Below are positions 48,875-61,080 of a stretch of 64,000 nucleotides of DNA, piece by piece. The notes beneath the pieces were generated by a model. It saw nothing but the letters and a program-made list of their open reading frames with translations, did not search any database and was not told the DNA's origin. The stretch is from Escarpia spicata (Eukaryota; Annelida; Polychaeta; Sabellida; Siboglinidae), in the NCBI GenBank assembly GCA_963995525.1, contig OZ023213.1, positions 47,755,078-47,819,077 of the forward strand, written 5' to 3'. The position numbers and the translations under genes were made by a program. Each line of letters starts with the position of its first letter. Position 1 is the stretch's first letter.

Positions 48875-49328
48875 AGTCCAGTGGCAGGTCCCCATAATTC
48901 TAAAAAAAGGTTCCAATGTCTGTTCACAATAAGTTTTTTTTTTTTTTCATACAGGAAACACGCGAAATTACAACCGGTTGTAGATGTTTTATGGCGATTT
49001 TGGAAGCCATCTTGGAATTACGTCATCAACATGGTCATGAAATGTTCAAATAACTTCCGAATCGTTTTCCTCGCCCCCCTCGAAAACATAGTTATAGATG
49101 CCAACATCATCAGTCCGTAGAGCAAACGCTATGACGAAATCTAGATTTGGTCCTGTGTGGCGGCTATCTTGGCGGCCATCTTGGATTCTGAAAAAGCCAA
49201 GTGCCAGGCGAGTGGCCACCCATCCAAAATTTCATCTACACACAAAGTACTATCGAAAAATACCAAAAACTGATTTTAAACAGACATAGCAAGCTTTTCT
49301 AGAATTATGGGGTCCTACCACCGGACTA
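48875..49328. mobile_element. MITE related to the Academ-like termini
   Basis: The left end AGTCCAGTGGCAGGTCCCCA-TAATTCTA matches the reverse complement of the right end (AGTCCGGTGGTAGGACCCCA-TAATTCTA) over about 28 bases, better than the outer end at 46456 does. Interior non-coding, 454 bp. Either a non-autonomous relative inserted next to or within the larger element, or the true partner of the right terminus. Confidence 0.65.
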
Positions 49329-49814
49329 AAATCTTGATAATGGTTATACGTGCGCATTACAGAGCTAGGGAGGTATGACATCTTCTAGATCAAACATTCC
49401 AGTATATATATTTTAAAATGATGCATGTTGATGTTTCCATTAATAAAAACGTTTGGCGCAAGAATGTTAACAAAATATACGATGGCATGACCGAACGCTC
49501 CACATGTTCCCAAGATGTGGGGTATGCCAAAAATAGATAAGCGAGCGAAAAATGAACAACTGTCAAACACGTTCCAAAACGCCTTTTGAACGACTGCCAG
49601 TACCAGTACGGTTCGTCGGATCCCAACAATATTGATATCGTTTGAAAGTTTAAGCTTTCTGCTATTCAAACATATCAATGATTTCCTGATAATCATTCCT
49701 AAAATTAACTAAAAACGGACCTACAACCGGGCCCGTTCCGATGTCTTAGACACTGCGAACGATGTTGTTTCGTCGACACAGTTCACCAATCTACCGATAG
49801 AGGCACCACTATCT

Positions 49815-50049
49815 GATTTCATGGTATAAGCTCCACCCACTTTCAAACGGCTGCTAAGATGACATATGCGAAGTAGGCGTGACGTCACAATCACGTATAT
49901 CAACCAACCAACGCAACGAATTTAGACCCGTTGGGTGGCGTACGTTATTGTGAAGTCACGCCGACGTAGAGATATATCGGTTTCGCTGCGATCAAAGCAC
50001 ATCAATTTCGCCGCGGTTTAAAAGTGGGTGGAGCTTATAACATGAAATC
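49815..50049. mobile_element. MITE with TATAAGCTCCACCCACTTT ends
   Basis: Left arm 49815-49850 (GATTTCATGGTATAAGCTCC then ACCCACTTT) is matched inversely at 50011-50049, with about 31 of 36 bases pairing. The interior of about 160 bp contains GTGACGTCACAAT-like words and has no frame. The family is unassigned. Confidence 0.65.
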
Positions 50050-50569
50050 AAGAAATGGTGACGTGCGCATGTTTGAACCTATGCAAATGTGGAAAACAGC
50101 ACCGCAATCGGAAGATTAGTGTACTGAGTACCCGCCGCCAACATCGTTGGGAACCGTACAGAACACCGAAAACGGCGTGATTTGAGGTCCTTTCATCGGT
50201 GTTCTTTAAACGGTTACCGGGAAATCTAGATGACGCTAGAATAATAAAAGTGCATCCTTTCAAATGATACCAAGATCGTCGGGACAGGATGAGCCGTGAG
50301 GGTGCTAGCGACCGTAGAATTTCATGTTGTGGACGTGTTCTGAGTAGTTCATTTTTCGCTCGCGTATCTATTTTTGGGTATACGCATAATACAACATTTT
50401 CGATATTTTCTCGGCGACATTCTTATCTATATGTTGAGGCCAAAGCTAATTAATATTTTTCACAATTCTGAGTAGTAATAGTTATAGTATACATGCAACA
50501 TTTGTCGAATTATAAATACGTAAAGAAGAACTAAATGATTAAAAGTAGAGGCAAGTTCTTGCACTGTCC

Positions 50570-50870
50570 AGATATCGGGAAAGCTCAAAGCACTTTACAC
50601 CCTGGCAGACAATCGAACACCATCTCGATTTCTCTAGGAAGCATCCAACCACGCTGCAATTAATGCGCGATGCCCATTCGTACACAAATACCCACCACTG
50701 TATATAGCAAGGTATTCATTCATACAGCTGCGTGAACTGGAGCAACGTAGAGTGAACGAACTTGCCCAAGGTTCAACACTGCATCACACAGGATTCGAAC
50801 CCGGGTTCTCTCGGGTTCGAGAGTCCGAAGCTCTATCCACTGTACCACGGCGCTCCATTATTATGGTTTC
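50570..50870 (-). repeat. tRNA-derived SINE (family 1), nearly full length
   Basis: + strand shows GAAAGCTCAAAGCACTTTAC, CATCTCGATTTCTCTAGGAA, and at the right end GGATTCGAACCCGGGTTCTC, the best-preserved B box in the window. Ends CCACGGCGCTCC at about 50855. Confidence 0.85.
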
Positions 50871-51884
50871 CAATTTATGTTACTTGAGTTATGGCTTAGT
50901 GATAAAAACGACGTCCACTTAATGAGTTGAACAGTTACAACTGCATAGTTAAAGGAAGACAGTAGTGAAGCAGATGGACTGATATATATATATATATATC
51001 TGCCTTAGAAGTGTAGTGTATTTACAAAGTATCGACCCATATCATTATTACCTGTTGCCTCAAAGGTAATTGGAAACATTATCATTAATTATCGATGCAC
51101 TTTCTTTCTGTATCACACTATGTTTCATACTAGTGAATATCCTTTAGAAAGTTTAACAGAACTAGCAGCATTATAATTTTAATTGATAAATCACTCGTAA
51201 AATTATTAATAGTGACGTTCCTGTGGTGATATTTTTTAAGCATTTGATACAATAGACCACAAGTTTTCATTAAAAAAACTATCATAATCTTTATTATGGA
51301 GTTAGAGGATGTGTCATTGGTCTCATAAAGAGCCACTTAACTAACAGGACGAAACACGTTGAAGTGTAAAGAACATCATCTTGGACATCACTCATCTTTA
51401 CAGGAGTGCCGTGATATGGTCCTCTATTGTTATATAATATATATATATATATAAATATATATATATTCCCACCCCAACATAGTTATTTATTAATTACAAC
51501 AAATAGTAATATATATATATATATTATTTATTTATTTATTATGTTGTGAAACTAATCTTATTAATAGAAACAACAAGAAATGTAAATAACAGACATTTCA
51601 GCATTCCAAATTCACCCTAAGTAAAACTAAACTCAGATATATTCTTGCATTACTGGCAAATCCACAAACTATAAAAGGCTAATGTGATATCCTGGTTATG
51701 AATAATGGTTCTACTCATTTCACTTTCGGTTCTGGTCGTTTCGTACAATGTAATGTTTTATAGATTAAAAGTATTAAGAATAGCATATATAATAATTGAA
51801 TTAGTCAACACATTTTCGTAAATGTGAAACCTCCAAAGCACGAGCATTCCTGTGGTTTTGGGTGTTTCTTTGAGAGGTTTTGGG

Positions 51885-52080
51885 AGGAACGCAGTGGCGC
51901 AGTGTCTAGAGCTCTAAATCGAGTTCGTTCATTCTACGTTGCTCCAGTTCACTCAGCTGTATCAATGTTGTGGATATTTGTATACGAATAGTCTTCGCGC
52001 ATTAATTGCAGCTTGGCTGGATGCTTCCCAGTGAAGTCCTGAGGACTGGATACTGCGCTATATAAGAACTTACCTTTTTA
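51885..52080 (+). repeat. tRNA-derived SINE (family 1), + orientation with tail
   Basis: GGAACGCAGTGGCGCAGTGT head (the B-box segment is deleted), TTCATTCTACGTTGCTCCAG body and CTGGATACTGCGCTATATAA tail, ending CTTACC. This copy shows the 3' tail of the family. Confidence 0.8.
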
Positions 52081-52554
52081 ATGCATTCTAATGCATTTTA
52101 ACCAACATATTTCTAACATATATAAACACATAGTTTATTATATTATAACAATTAAAAAGTCATGTGTGGAAAATCAATAAACTTTAACAGAAAACGAACC
52201 ACAAGTCACAATACGAGTGAGTGACAAATTGCACTAAGAGATTTATAAAACAATTATGTAGTGAATACTGGTTGACATTAATGAAGGGTAAGATTATAAC
52301 ATTGATGTATACGGGGTCCAAAGTCAGCACATTGAAAAGACAAACGTATAGAAAAATGTAACATTCAACAGATATGAAACACGAAACAAGTAACAAACAA
52401 GACGAAATACAACACAAGCAATATCCACACGTTCAGGAGACAAACATCTAGAAAAAAATTATATTTTCAACATACATACAAGGCTAAACAGCCACAATCC
52501 AACAAATTCAATACGATCAATGGACAAACATGTTACTTATACGAACTGGTCACT

Positions 52555-53290
52555 CTCAAACTAACACGTAAAGTCACTAGGTGGCGTTTCTTGGTAGGGA
52601 CGATAAAAGACACGCCATTTAAAAAAATGATTTACAAAATTGAAACATTTTCCAAAATTATTCAAAAAATTGAAAATAATATTTTTTTAATATCAAAAAT
52701 TAAAAAAATGTGAAAACAATTTAGGCATCCACCAATCCGCCTCGTCCTACCCCCAAGAAGGTCATCCACCACTCAGTCTTACCTTACACGCACATGTACC
52801 CACAAACGCACTAAGAGGCGGTCATCACCACACAACACACGCAAGGGTGGGCGATAGCTAAGGATTTGACGTCAAAAAAATTAGGCAACAATCGCTAGGG
52901 GGCCCTGATTGTATGCAGCCTGATTTACATATAGTGATAACACGTAAACTAATTAGGTGGCGCTTCTCTGTAGGGACAATAAACAACACCTTTTTCAAAT
53001 TAAAAAAATTAACAAAAAGACGTGAACAAAAATGAAAAACTAAATATTACGCATTCCCCACCTATAGCACCTGTTCAGTTATGTATACTCGAAGACGAAC
53101 CGGATGAAGGTTATGAAACAAATTAAAAAAATAATTTAGGCGACCACTAATCGACCCCGTCCTGCCCACCCCTGCTAAGAGGGTCGTTAATCACTCCGTC
53201 CTCTCTTAGAAGCAAACGCATGCACACACGCACTATCAGGCGGTCATCACCCCATAACTAAGGATGTGACGTCATCACGACTGCGGCTAA
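52555..53290 (+). promoter_or_regulatory. Two tandem 5' monomers of the RTE-like LINE
   Basis: Two diverged copies of about 380-400 bp. The first starts near 52555 (ACACGTAAAGTCACTAGGTG) and the second near 52938 (ACACGTAAACTAATTAGGTG). Each continues through GGCGGTCATCACC and ends with a TGACGTCA-containing segment (about 52869 and 53270). The second ends directly at the LINE coding start (53290). This resembles LINE promoters built from tandem monomers; promoter activity is inferred, not shown. Confidence 0.6.
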
Positions 53291-56140
53291 AAACCAACAT
53301 CAAGAAGTTCAAGTTCGCACCATCGGCACCATGACCGGATGAGGGAGAGAGATTGTGAATGTCTTGGAGAGAAGAAAGGTGCACGCAGCTTGCGTCCATG
53401 AGACAAGATGGAAGGGACAAAGTGCGAAGGAGCTGGGAAGTGGGTTCAATCTATTCTACATCGTCGAGAACAAAGGGAAGAACGGAGTGGGAGTCATCCT
53501 GTACGAGGACTGGAAAAGCAGGTGGTGTAGGTGAAGAGAGTATCAGACAGGTTGATGAGAGTAAAGTTAGCGACTGAAGGTGGTATCCTCAATATCATAT
53601 CAGCATACGCCCCACAGCGAGGATGCGAAGGGGCAGAGAAGGACCGTTTAACAGAGAAACTAGAAGACCTGATCAAAAAAACACCCGAAGAGGAGAAGCG
53701 GGTCATAGGAGCTGACCTAAATGGATATGTGGGAGAGTCTGCAGAGGGTCATGGGGAGAGGCATGGAGGATGGGGATATGGCACCAGAAACCCAGACGTT
53801 GAAAGAATCCTGGAGTCGGCAAAGAGCGTACAGCGGGCTTCCAGAAGAGAACGGAACACCAGATCACCTATTAGAGTGGCCCAGAGATCAAAACGCAGAT
53901 TGACTACCTGCTCATAAGAAAACGAGAAAGAAGGCTGGATACAGATTCGAAAGTGATACCAGGCGAACCAGTTGCGCATCAGCACAGGCTGTTTGTCGTG
54001 GATATGAAGCTGAAGAAGAAAAGGAAGAGGAAGCACAATAAGATAGCCCAAAGATCAAGATATGGAAGCTGGAAGGACAGACGAAGTAGGAGTTTGTCGA
54101 GGAAGTAGCCAGGGAAGTGGACAAGTGCAAGGCAACAACAATCGAGGAGTACTGGACCAAACGAAGGGAAACGGTAGTCCAGACAGTACATGTGAAGTGC
54201 AGAAGGTCCAGCGGAGTGACACGTAACATAAAGGAGGAATGGTGTTGGTCATAAGAGACCCAGGTCGCCATAAATAGAACGAAAGAGGCATTCACAAGAT
54301 GGCTGAAATACAAGGCCGAGGAGGCGAGAGGAAGATATCAAGAAGCAAAGCAAGAAGCAAAGAGGGCAATGGTGATAGGATAGCGAGAGACCAAGCAGCA
54401 GGAGAGTGGTACAGAAATGTGCAGTCCAAAAAGGAGAGAGGAAGGTCTACAAGGTAGCGAGAGCAAGACAGAGACTGAAGCAAGACATCGGAGAGTTGGA
54501 TATCGTCAAGGACAAGAACTGGAAGATATTGGCAGAAGCAGAACAGATCGGTAGAAGGAGTAAGTCGATGGCCTATTCAAAACAGAAACCCAGCATGAGG
54601 AACTCACGGAGGCATCATATGTAGAAGGAACAGTAACTACCATCTACAAGAGCGAGGTGAAGACCGCATTGAAAAATATGAAGAAAGGGAAGGAATGAGG
54701 ACCATCAAAACTCACAGCAAAGATGATCAAAGCAAGGGGAGAAGCATGAGAAGAATACATCTGGAGACTCCTGTTGATGATCTGGGAAGAAGAAAAGATC
54801 CCTGAGGATTCGAAAAGATGCCTGGTAATCCCCATCTACAAAACAGAAGGGATATATTTTAGAGTGTAAGAACTATCGCGTAATAAATCACTGGAGCACA
54901 TTTTGAAGATCTTAGAGAAGATCATAGACAAGAGGCTGGGGGAGATAGTGGACGTAGACCACATGCAGTTTGGATTTAGACCAGGGAGAGGAAAAACTGA
55001 CGCCAATATCGTGCTGACAAAGATCCATATAAAGACCCTGGACAGACAGAAGGCATTCATAGACCTTAAGAAGGCATACGATACAGTACCAAGAGAACTG
55101 GTATGGTGCGTAAGACAGAAGTGAGTGTCGGAGAAGTTGGTGCGGATCATACAGTGCATGTACGAAAGTGCAAACACTGTAGTTAGAACGCCGCACGGCG
55201 ATACAGCTAGCTTTGAGATAGGAGTGGGATTGCACCATGGCTCAGCACTAAGTCCACTACTCTTTATCATCATCGTACTAGATGTGATCAGCGAGACTTG
55301 AAGAACCGGATTGTCAATGGAGACCTTGTATGCAGACGATCTGTCCCTCACTGCGGAGTCCGTGAAGACACTGGAAGAGAATGTGCAGAAGTGGCAGGGA
55401 GCCCTAGTGAAGAAAGGGCTCAAAGTCAACACAACAAAGACGGAACTTTTAGTCAGTTCGAGAGGAGCGACAAAAAGCAGAGTCAAGATAGTGGACGTCC
55501 ATGGAGAGAAGTTCAACCAAGTCACCGAATTCAAGTACCTAGGATATGTGATACAGTAGGACGGTGGCTGTAAAATGGCTGTCAAGGCAAGAGACAAGGC
55601 AGCCTGGCAGAAGTGGAGAGTAGCAAGCGGAGTTATTTGTGACCGCAAGTTACTACATAAGCTAAAGATCGAGATCTATTGCACAGTGATTCGGCCAGTC
55701 CTTATGTACGGAGCGGAGACATGTGCCCGGAAGAGAAACGAAGAGCTCCTCCTCATGCCAATTGAGATGAGGATGATCAGATGGGCGATGAACATCTCGC
55801 TCAGGAAAGAGAAAACAAATGAGAAGGTGCGACAGCTGGCGGTGGTTAAGGGCGTAGATGCCCGACTTTGCTGATATGACCAAGTCCAGAGAAGAGAGGA
55901 AGAGCACTATCTGAGAATAGCAGCAGACTTGCCAGTCTCTGGGAAGAAAAAAAGTGGGAGATCAGCAAAAAGATGGAAAGACAGTGTGAAGAAGGACAGA
56001 AAGTTCATGGGGGCTGAAAGAAAAAGACGTGCATATCCGGAAAAGTGGCGACGACTCCTACACTCCAGGCCGACCCCGTGTGGGGTAATGGCTACGGATG
56101 AAGATCGAAGCGGTATATGTTTTCTTACAGGAGTAAGAAT
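53290..56140 (+). pseudogene. RTE-like LINE: endonuclease and reverse transcriptase, nearly full length but broken
   Basis: Endonuclease: KKFKFA (53300), RVSDRLMRVKLATEGGILNI (53540), ISAYAPQ, VIGADLNGYVGE, GGWGYGTRNPDVERILE. Then VIPGEPVAHQHR-like residues near 53955. RT: MQFGFRPGRGKTDANIV (54963), RQKAFIDLKKAYDTVPRELV, GSALSPLLFIIVLD, LYADDLSLTAESV (catalytic YADD, about 55328), and LKVNTTKTELLV. C-terminal: FKYLGYVIQ, VLMYGAET, RRAYPEKWRRLLHSRPTP (to 56080). The order and wording match RTE-type elements. In-frame stops at about 55122, 55299, 55557 and 55872, and frame changes, disable it. A related scrap is at 41270. Confidence 0.88.
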
Positions 56141-56204
56141 TTAATGTAAATACGCAAGTTGTTTATCCGACAGTGCCTAATAGATAATCAATGAGAAAAG
56201 TGTA

Positions 56205-56500
56205 AAGCCCATTGAGCAGTCCGGAGGACTAGATACTGCACTATGTTAGAGCTTACATTTTACCATTGATTACACTTTCGTATCAGTCATTTACTTTATG
56301 ACAAGCTGTATATTGTACAGCTTTGACGTTGTTTTCGTTATATATAAAATATAGACACCAGAGCGTTAATCGAACACCATCTCGACTTCTCTGGGAAGCA
56401 TCCAACCACGCTGCAATTAATGCGTAAAGACTATTTATACACAAATATCCACCTCTGTCTATAGCCAGGTACACGTTCATACAGCTGAGTGAAAGACAGC
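56205..56500. repeat. SINE family 1 pieces in both orientations
   Basis: A tail-like GGACTAGATACTGCACTATG in + orientation at 56227, then CATCTCGACTTCTCTGGGAA and CTATAGCCAGGTACACGTTC (reverse orientation) at 56372-56480. The head is missing. Confidence 0.65.
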
Positions 56501-56569
56501 TTCTTAAAAGGTGGGTTTATATGCGCTTACTTAAATCATCTGACAAATATTCGAACTCAGTTATATATT

Positions 56570-57320
56570 TACGGTATTTGTTGCTGTACCAAGTACAGAA
56601 TTAGGACATGCTTTCAGCAATAGTGTTGGTAATGAATCAAGATCACAGGATTTATTTGGAGAACACATGATCATTTGCCTCATTTCCTCAACTGTCATCA
56701 TCATCATCACTGTGGAGCCGTAGTGTTCCGTGGTTGTCGTTTCCAGACCTGCCTGTCTTGCTCTATCCTCTGCTACATTGTGCCCTTCCATGTACTCGTT
56801 TAGTTCGTCTCTTCACCGTATCGCCGATCTTCCTCTAGATCGTTTTCTTTCGTAAGGTCTCCAGTAGTGATATGCGATGTCCATCGGTTTTCTCGTAGTC
56901 TACTAATGTGCCCTGCGCAGGTCCATTTCTGTCTTCTGATTTGTTACTCAACTGCAGCCAGTATAAAAGATGCACCTACGATGTTTATTAGTGGAGGTTG
57001 AACGTTTACATAAATTAAAATGTGATCAGGGAAGGAAGAACGGTTGATGCTAATTATATCATCAAAACAACCTGACAATATAACACAAATATAACTTTGT
57101 AAATCATGTGTAGGTAGAAACGGAGCAGGCAGTCTGTGTACAATTTTATTTATACAACTCCACTGTTGACCACGATTGTCAGCGTTGTTTAATTGTAAAA
57201 TAATCTCATTTCGCTTTTGCCATTTGTCTATTGCAATAGCGACACTGTTTTGAATCGCGTGATATATCCAAAGATAACGTCGTCTTCTAGACTGCAGGAT
57301 TTCAGTAGTCATCAAAGGAG
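56570..57320 (-). pseudogene. L2/CR1-like LINE reverse transcriptase fragment
   Basis: On the - strand: RRRRYLWIYHAIQNSVAIAI, DNRGQQWSCINKIVHR (57290-57130), then after a gap VEEMRQMIMCSPNKSCDLDS and LPTLLLKACPNS (56690-56600). SPNKSCDLDPLPTWLLK is the hallmark at the start of the RT domain in this LINE group. The inner part is interrupted by other sequence (56740-56940). Not functional. Confidence 0.75.
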
Positions 57321-58430
57321 AGGGTACTTTTGTGATACATTTGATGCAATAATTGGAGCATATTATTAAGTATAACGTATAAAGCATTGAAAGGAACAAT
57401 TGCGAACCGCTTAGTGAGTCCTGTTTCAAGGTTGCTGCATATATGTTGACAAGAGTTCCCATGGCCCGTAACCATAGTGGGTCTACACGTTGGACTACCT
57501 TTGTTCACATAAGGCTACTTAAGTAAATAGTAGCTACATAGCATTTTTGCATTACATCATTTATGTGTTGATGTAGTTTGTTGACTAATACGTTGTCTAA
57601 AACATCTCGACTAACAAAACCCGTGCAGGTTAGCCTCAAATGCCCATATGAACCTTTTAATTACATGGACATGAGTGTATCTTTGTCACCCATGGTGTCA
57701 TTTCCGTCGTCTCTGCACATGCCGGCCTGCACATGCATGAAGTCTGCACTTTAAAGAACGACGACCGGACATAAATTAGGTTTGTTCGTGGAAAATCTGT
57801 CGATGCCGTATCACACATCACTGTTTTAATGTACGAGTTTCGGGTTACCGTTGGTGTCCTCGAAAGACAGATGTATAATGGCAATGACTGCAAACGTTAA
57901 CATCTTTGATGACAAAAATGTTCCAAAAATTAATTTACCCGAAGTGTTTTTAAAGGTATTTGCAAGTTGTTTTAACAGAGGTGGCAAGTTAAAGGCTTAT
58001 GAGAGGGGACGTTATGTATATTCATTTACAATACAAAACACCACTGCTTTTATATTCGAGCTCATAATTTCTGAACGTATCTTTAAAATGTTCATCAGTC
58101 CGATGCAATCGCAATCCAGGTATAAAATTCCTAAAACATAAACACAACATTGTATTCACTACCTAATAGTGGCCAACGTATGTCAGCATGTTTCGCACCA
58201 TAATCGATTTAGGGATTGTGACTGTCTCACGAATTTATCTAATACATGTTCATTATTTGTTATATTATTTTATAAAGAGCCAAATACTCCGATAGCTACA
58301 AAATTATTTATTGTACTAAAATACAATTCATGTTTATGAGTTCGTTATGGTTATATCGAGTAATTTTATAGTAGGTTGTTTACCTAAAATAATATTGTAT
58401 TTGTTAACTCTAGCCTTCTTGGGTTTTGGC
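57320..58430. other. No gene seen
   Basis: Short frames (for example 57851-58141) without a recognisable domain. AT-rich. Confidence 0.4.
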
Positions 58431-60060
58431 ATGCCTTGTATCCGTATAGTATGCTTTACGCGTGGTCGATAACCTTAAGAATATCCAGAGTAGTTGGCAT
58501 TAAAACCTGGGTTGATGTCAAGAACTTGGATTTATACTGAACTACATGACCTTGGGGTTTTGAAGTAACAAGTTCTTGCACTTCGGAAACTGTACCTGCC
58601 AAAATGTCAATTACATTTAAGGTACATAATTTGAGTATTCATAGCACACAATAATTCGTATTTACTGTTTCGCACGTGTGGTGCATAACACTAGATGCCC
58701 ACCCTGATGATACCTACACTTAAAACTTGCACTTGGAATTGTACTTACAATCAAATTTACTTGATCCAACCATGTTAAAAACACTGCATTGCGTTACGGT
58801 ATAGATTGTGACAAGTGTTTACACACTACGCACTTCCCTTGATGAATTATCAGATGTACACTTTTATAGATATTATTGTATAGGAGAAAAGTCAACCGTT
58901 GCGTCATTGTCATGGTCGACGAAGAGTCACATGCAACTTCATAAAACGATGTTATGTTTACACGCAACAATATGTATCTTATTCAACACGCCCAAGGAAC
59001 GTAACTTAGTCCATGTGTCGCTTTTGTAAATGCAACAGAACTAACAAAACGAGTCAGACGTAAGCGTGATAGAAGGGTTACCGTGAAGCGCAGTGGCGCA
59101 GTAGCTAGAGCATCGAACTCTCAACCGTGAGAACTCACGTTCAAATCCTGTACTGTAGTGTCGAATGTTGGGCAAGTTCGTTCACTCTGTGTTGCTTTGT
59201 TCACTCAGCTATATGCATGATTGTCTGGCTATAGACACTGGTTGTCACTCGTTTAATCTGTAGTCTACGTTAAAACTGTGTTGTCTGGATATTTGGTTTT
59301 AAATACTACACCGATCTCATTGGTCGATGAGTAGAACGTCCTGTACTCTTACATTACGTAGTCATTATATCCAATGAGATCCTGATCTCCCACCATCCTG
59401 GACAATAAGTGTTTATATTACTGGAACTCCCAATACGCCAATAACTTTCTTGTCCACCTGTCATCATTTGGCAACCGTCTGCTAACTCTTTACAAACTTC
59501 CTATTTGTATCGATACTGCGTCAGTTAGGATTAATCTTAACTGTGTATGTTTAAGGATCTAAGACAAACCGACAATGTATAGTGACAGCGCCTACTTAAA
59601 TGAAAGGTTAGGTATTGTGTCGTCTATGAAACTGACTAGAGTTTCGCACGCTACTGGAAGACTTTGTAAGCAGCATGGTATAATAAGCGACACGTCCAAA
59701 GAATGTTGTTGGTGAGTTACATCCTTTTTTCACCACGAAGACAAAAAGGGAAACGTTTGAAAACCATCAGCATCATTTGTTTGCGTGTTGGAAACAATAT
59801 ATTTTAACTCCAGCTTCACCATTGGACGTCATGCATAACGTGTCAGCAGCGTGTACATTTGAATATATTACGTTTTTGAGGAATACATCTCGCATCTTCA
59901 GGAGGCACCTTTTTATCATTTGAAGTTTCTCAAGCCGTTTATTATGATTTTGGGTTTATTTTATTTTGTGCCTGGTACCTTAAATACAAGTCGTGTTCGG
60001 GAATAAAGAACAAACTGTAAACACCTGTGAGACTGATGTAATCAACAGCGCCCCTTTGCG
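58430..60060 (+). repeat. Dispersed block, copy 3, with SINE at 59085-59245
   Basis: Aligns in order with 35520-37340: GGCATGCCTTGTATCCG, GAACTTGGATTTATACTGAA, ACACTAGATGCCCACCCTGA, the SINE head GCGCAGTAGCTAGAGCATCG, GTTTCGCACGCTACTGGAAG and GAACAAACTGTAAACACCTG. It lacks the 275-bp tandem duplication and the 17-bp inverted insertion of copy 1. Confidence 0.75.
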
Positions 60061-60339
60061 CGCGAGGATGGTCTCAGTACCACCTCGTAGATCAAGATTT
60101 AACAAGATTGCGAACCAGAGAATTAACTCTAGATGGCAGATGGACAAGGAAGCCCTTTGGCTTATCGAGAGTCCAACCCTTTTATCTAAGTGTATCCCGC
60201 CCTTCTGAGGTATATGTTTTTTTAAACATATTCACGCTACTAGCACCCACACAATCAGCAGATAATAATAAATAAATTATGTTCCATTCATTTACAGTCC
60301 TTTGTGAAATTAAGAACTTTCTTATATCTAATCTACAGT

Positions 60340-60672
60340 AGACGCTTACCGCCGGCCGCTACAAATTCGATCGAGAGGTCTTGCCCTGTCGCAAACGATC
60401 GAGAAGTCGGATGAACGGGTTCGCGCGAATGACGACGCCTGGCAGTATACGTTTACCGCCGGCCGCTCCGAGTCGCATTCGGTCACGCTTTCTGACGATG
60501 TCGCTGTGAGACCGCTGTTCGAGGATGGCCCGAGCTGGGTGAGCGCGTCGCGATTATCGCTCATCAACGCAAATACGTTGGGGCCGACCGGAACGTTGTC
60601 TCAGTATACCGCTGACGTGGCGACATGGCTTCTTCGAAGCTCGAACAGTCACTCTGGACACTGAACATTACA

Positions 60673-60732
<60 letters not shown>

Positions 60733-61080
60733 CCAGCGCCCAGATGGCGAAATGCGTACAACATATGTTATATAAGCGGACGTAATTACACATCATGTGA
60801 CAGGTTTCCATCATTTCTATTGGCTAATGCAGTATACAATTCAAACTAGGCATTGTGTAACACCCTCTAAGATTACAGTGAAACCACCTGCTTGCCTAGA
60901 ACCGCTAGCAACAGAATACCACGCCCCACTGAGCGCATCTGCAACCGAGTTGCTGTAATTACGTACCTAAGGCGGTTGGTCAACAATATGTCTATCTACT
61001 GGCTTGACGTTCCTCATTTCCCAAATTAAACCTCAGGAAAGTAGATTTAAACATCCAGAAATAGCAGAAATGCTACATAA
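60340..61080 (+). repeat. Dispersed repeat, partner of 2430-3220
   Basis: See the words given for the partner. The (CA)n tract at 60669-60731 replaces the short CA run of the left copy (2895). The end part CCACCTGCTTGCCTAGAAC and AGAAATAGCAGAAATGCTAC also align. Confidence 0.65.

Larger units (their letters stand above)
46456..49328 (-). mobile_element. Academ-like DNA transposon with terminal inverted repeats
   Basis: Left terminus TAGTCCGGTGGCTCAGG; right terminus, read in reverse, TAGTCCGGTGGTAGGACC. The first 11 bases match exactly. After a divergent stretch the next 60 bases also match (TTTTTCGATAGT, GTGT.TAGAT.AA.TTTTGG.TGGGT). The ends point inward and flank the nuclease-like gene at 46740-48640. 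Academ elements of the X lineage are reported to encode an XPG-type nuclease, which fits. At 2.9 kb it is shorter than autonomous Academ elements, so internally deleted. No clear target duplication was seen. The right part (48875-49328) may be a separate MITE of the same family. Confidence 0.6.

Noticed and set aside
54836..55648. 270-aa - strand open frame
   Set aside because: Antisense shadow of the RTE-like reverse transcriptase, whose + strand motifs (YADD, FGFRPGRG) are clear.
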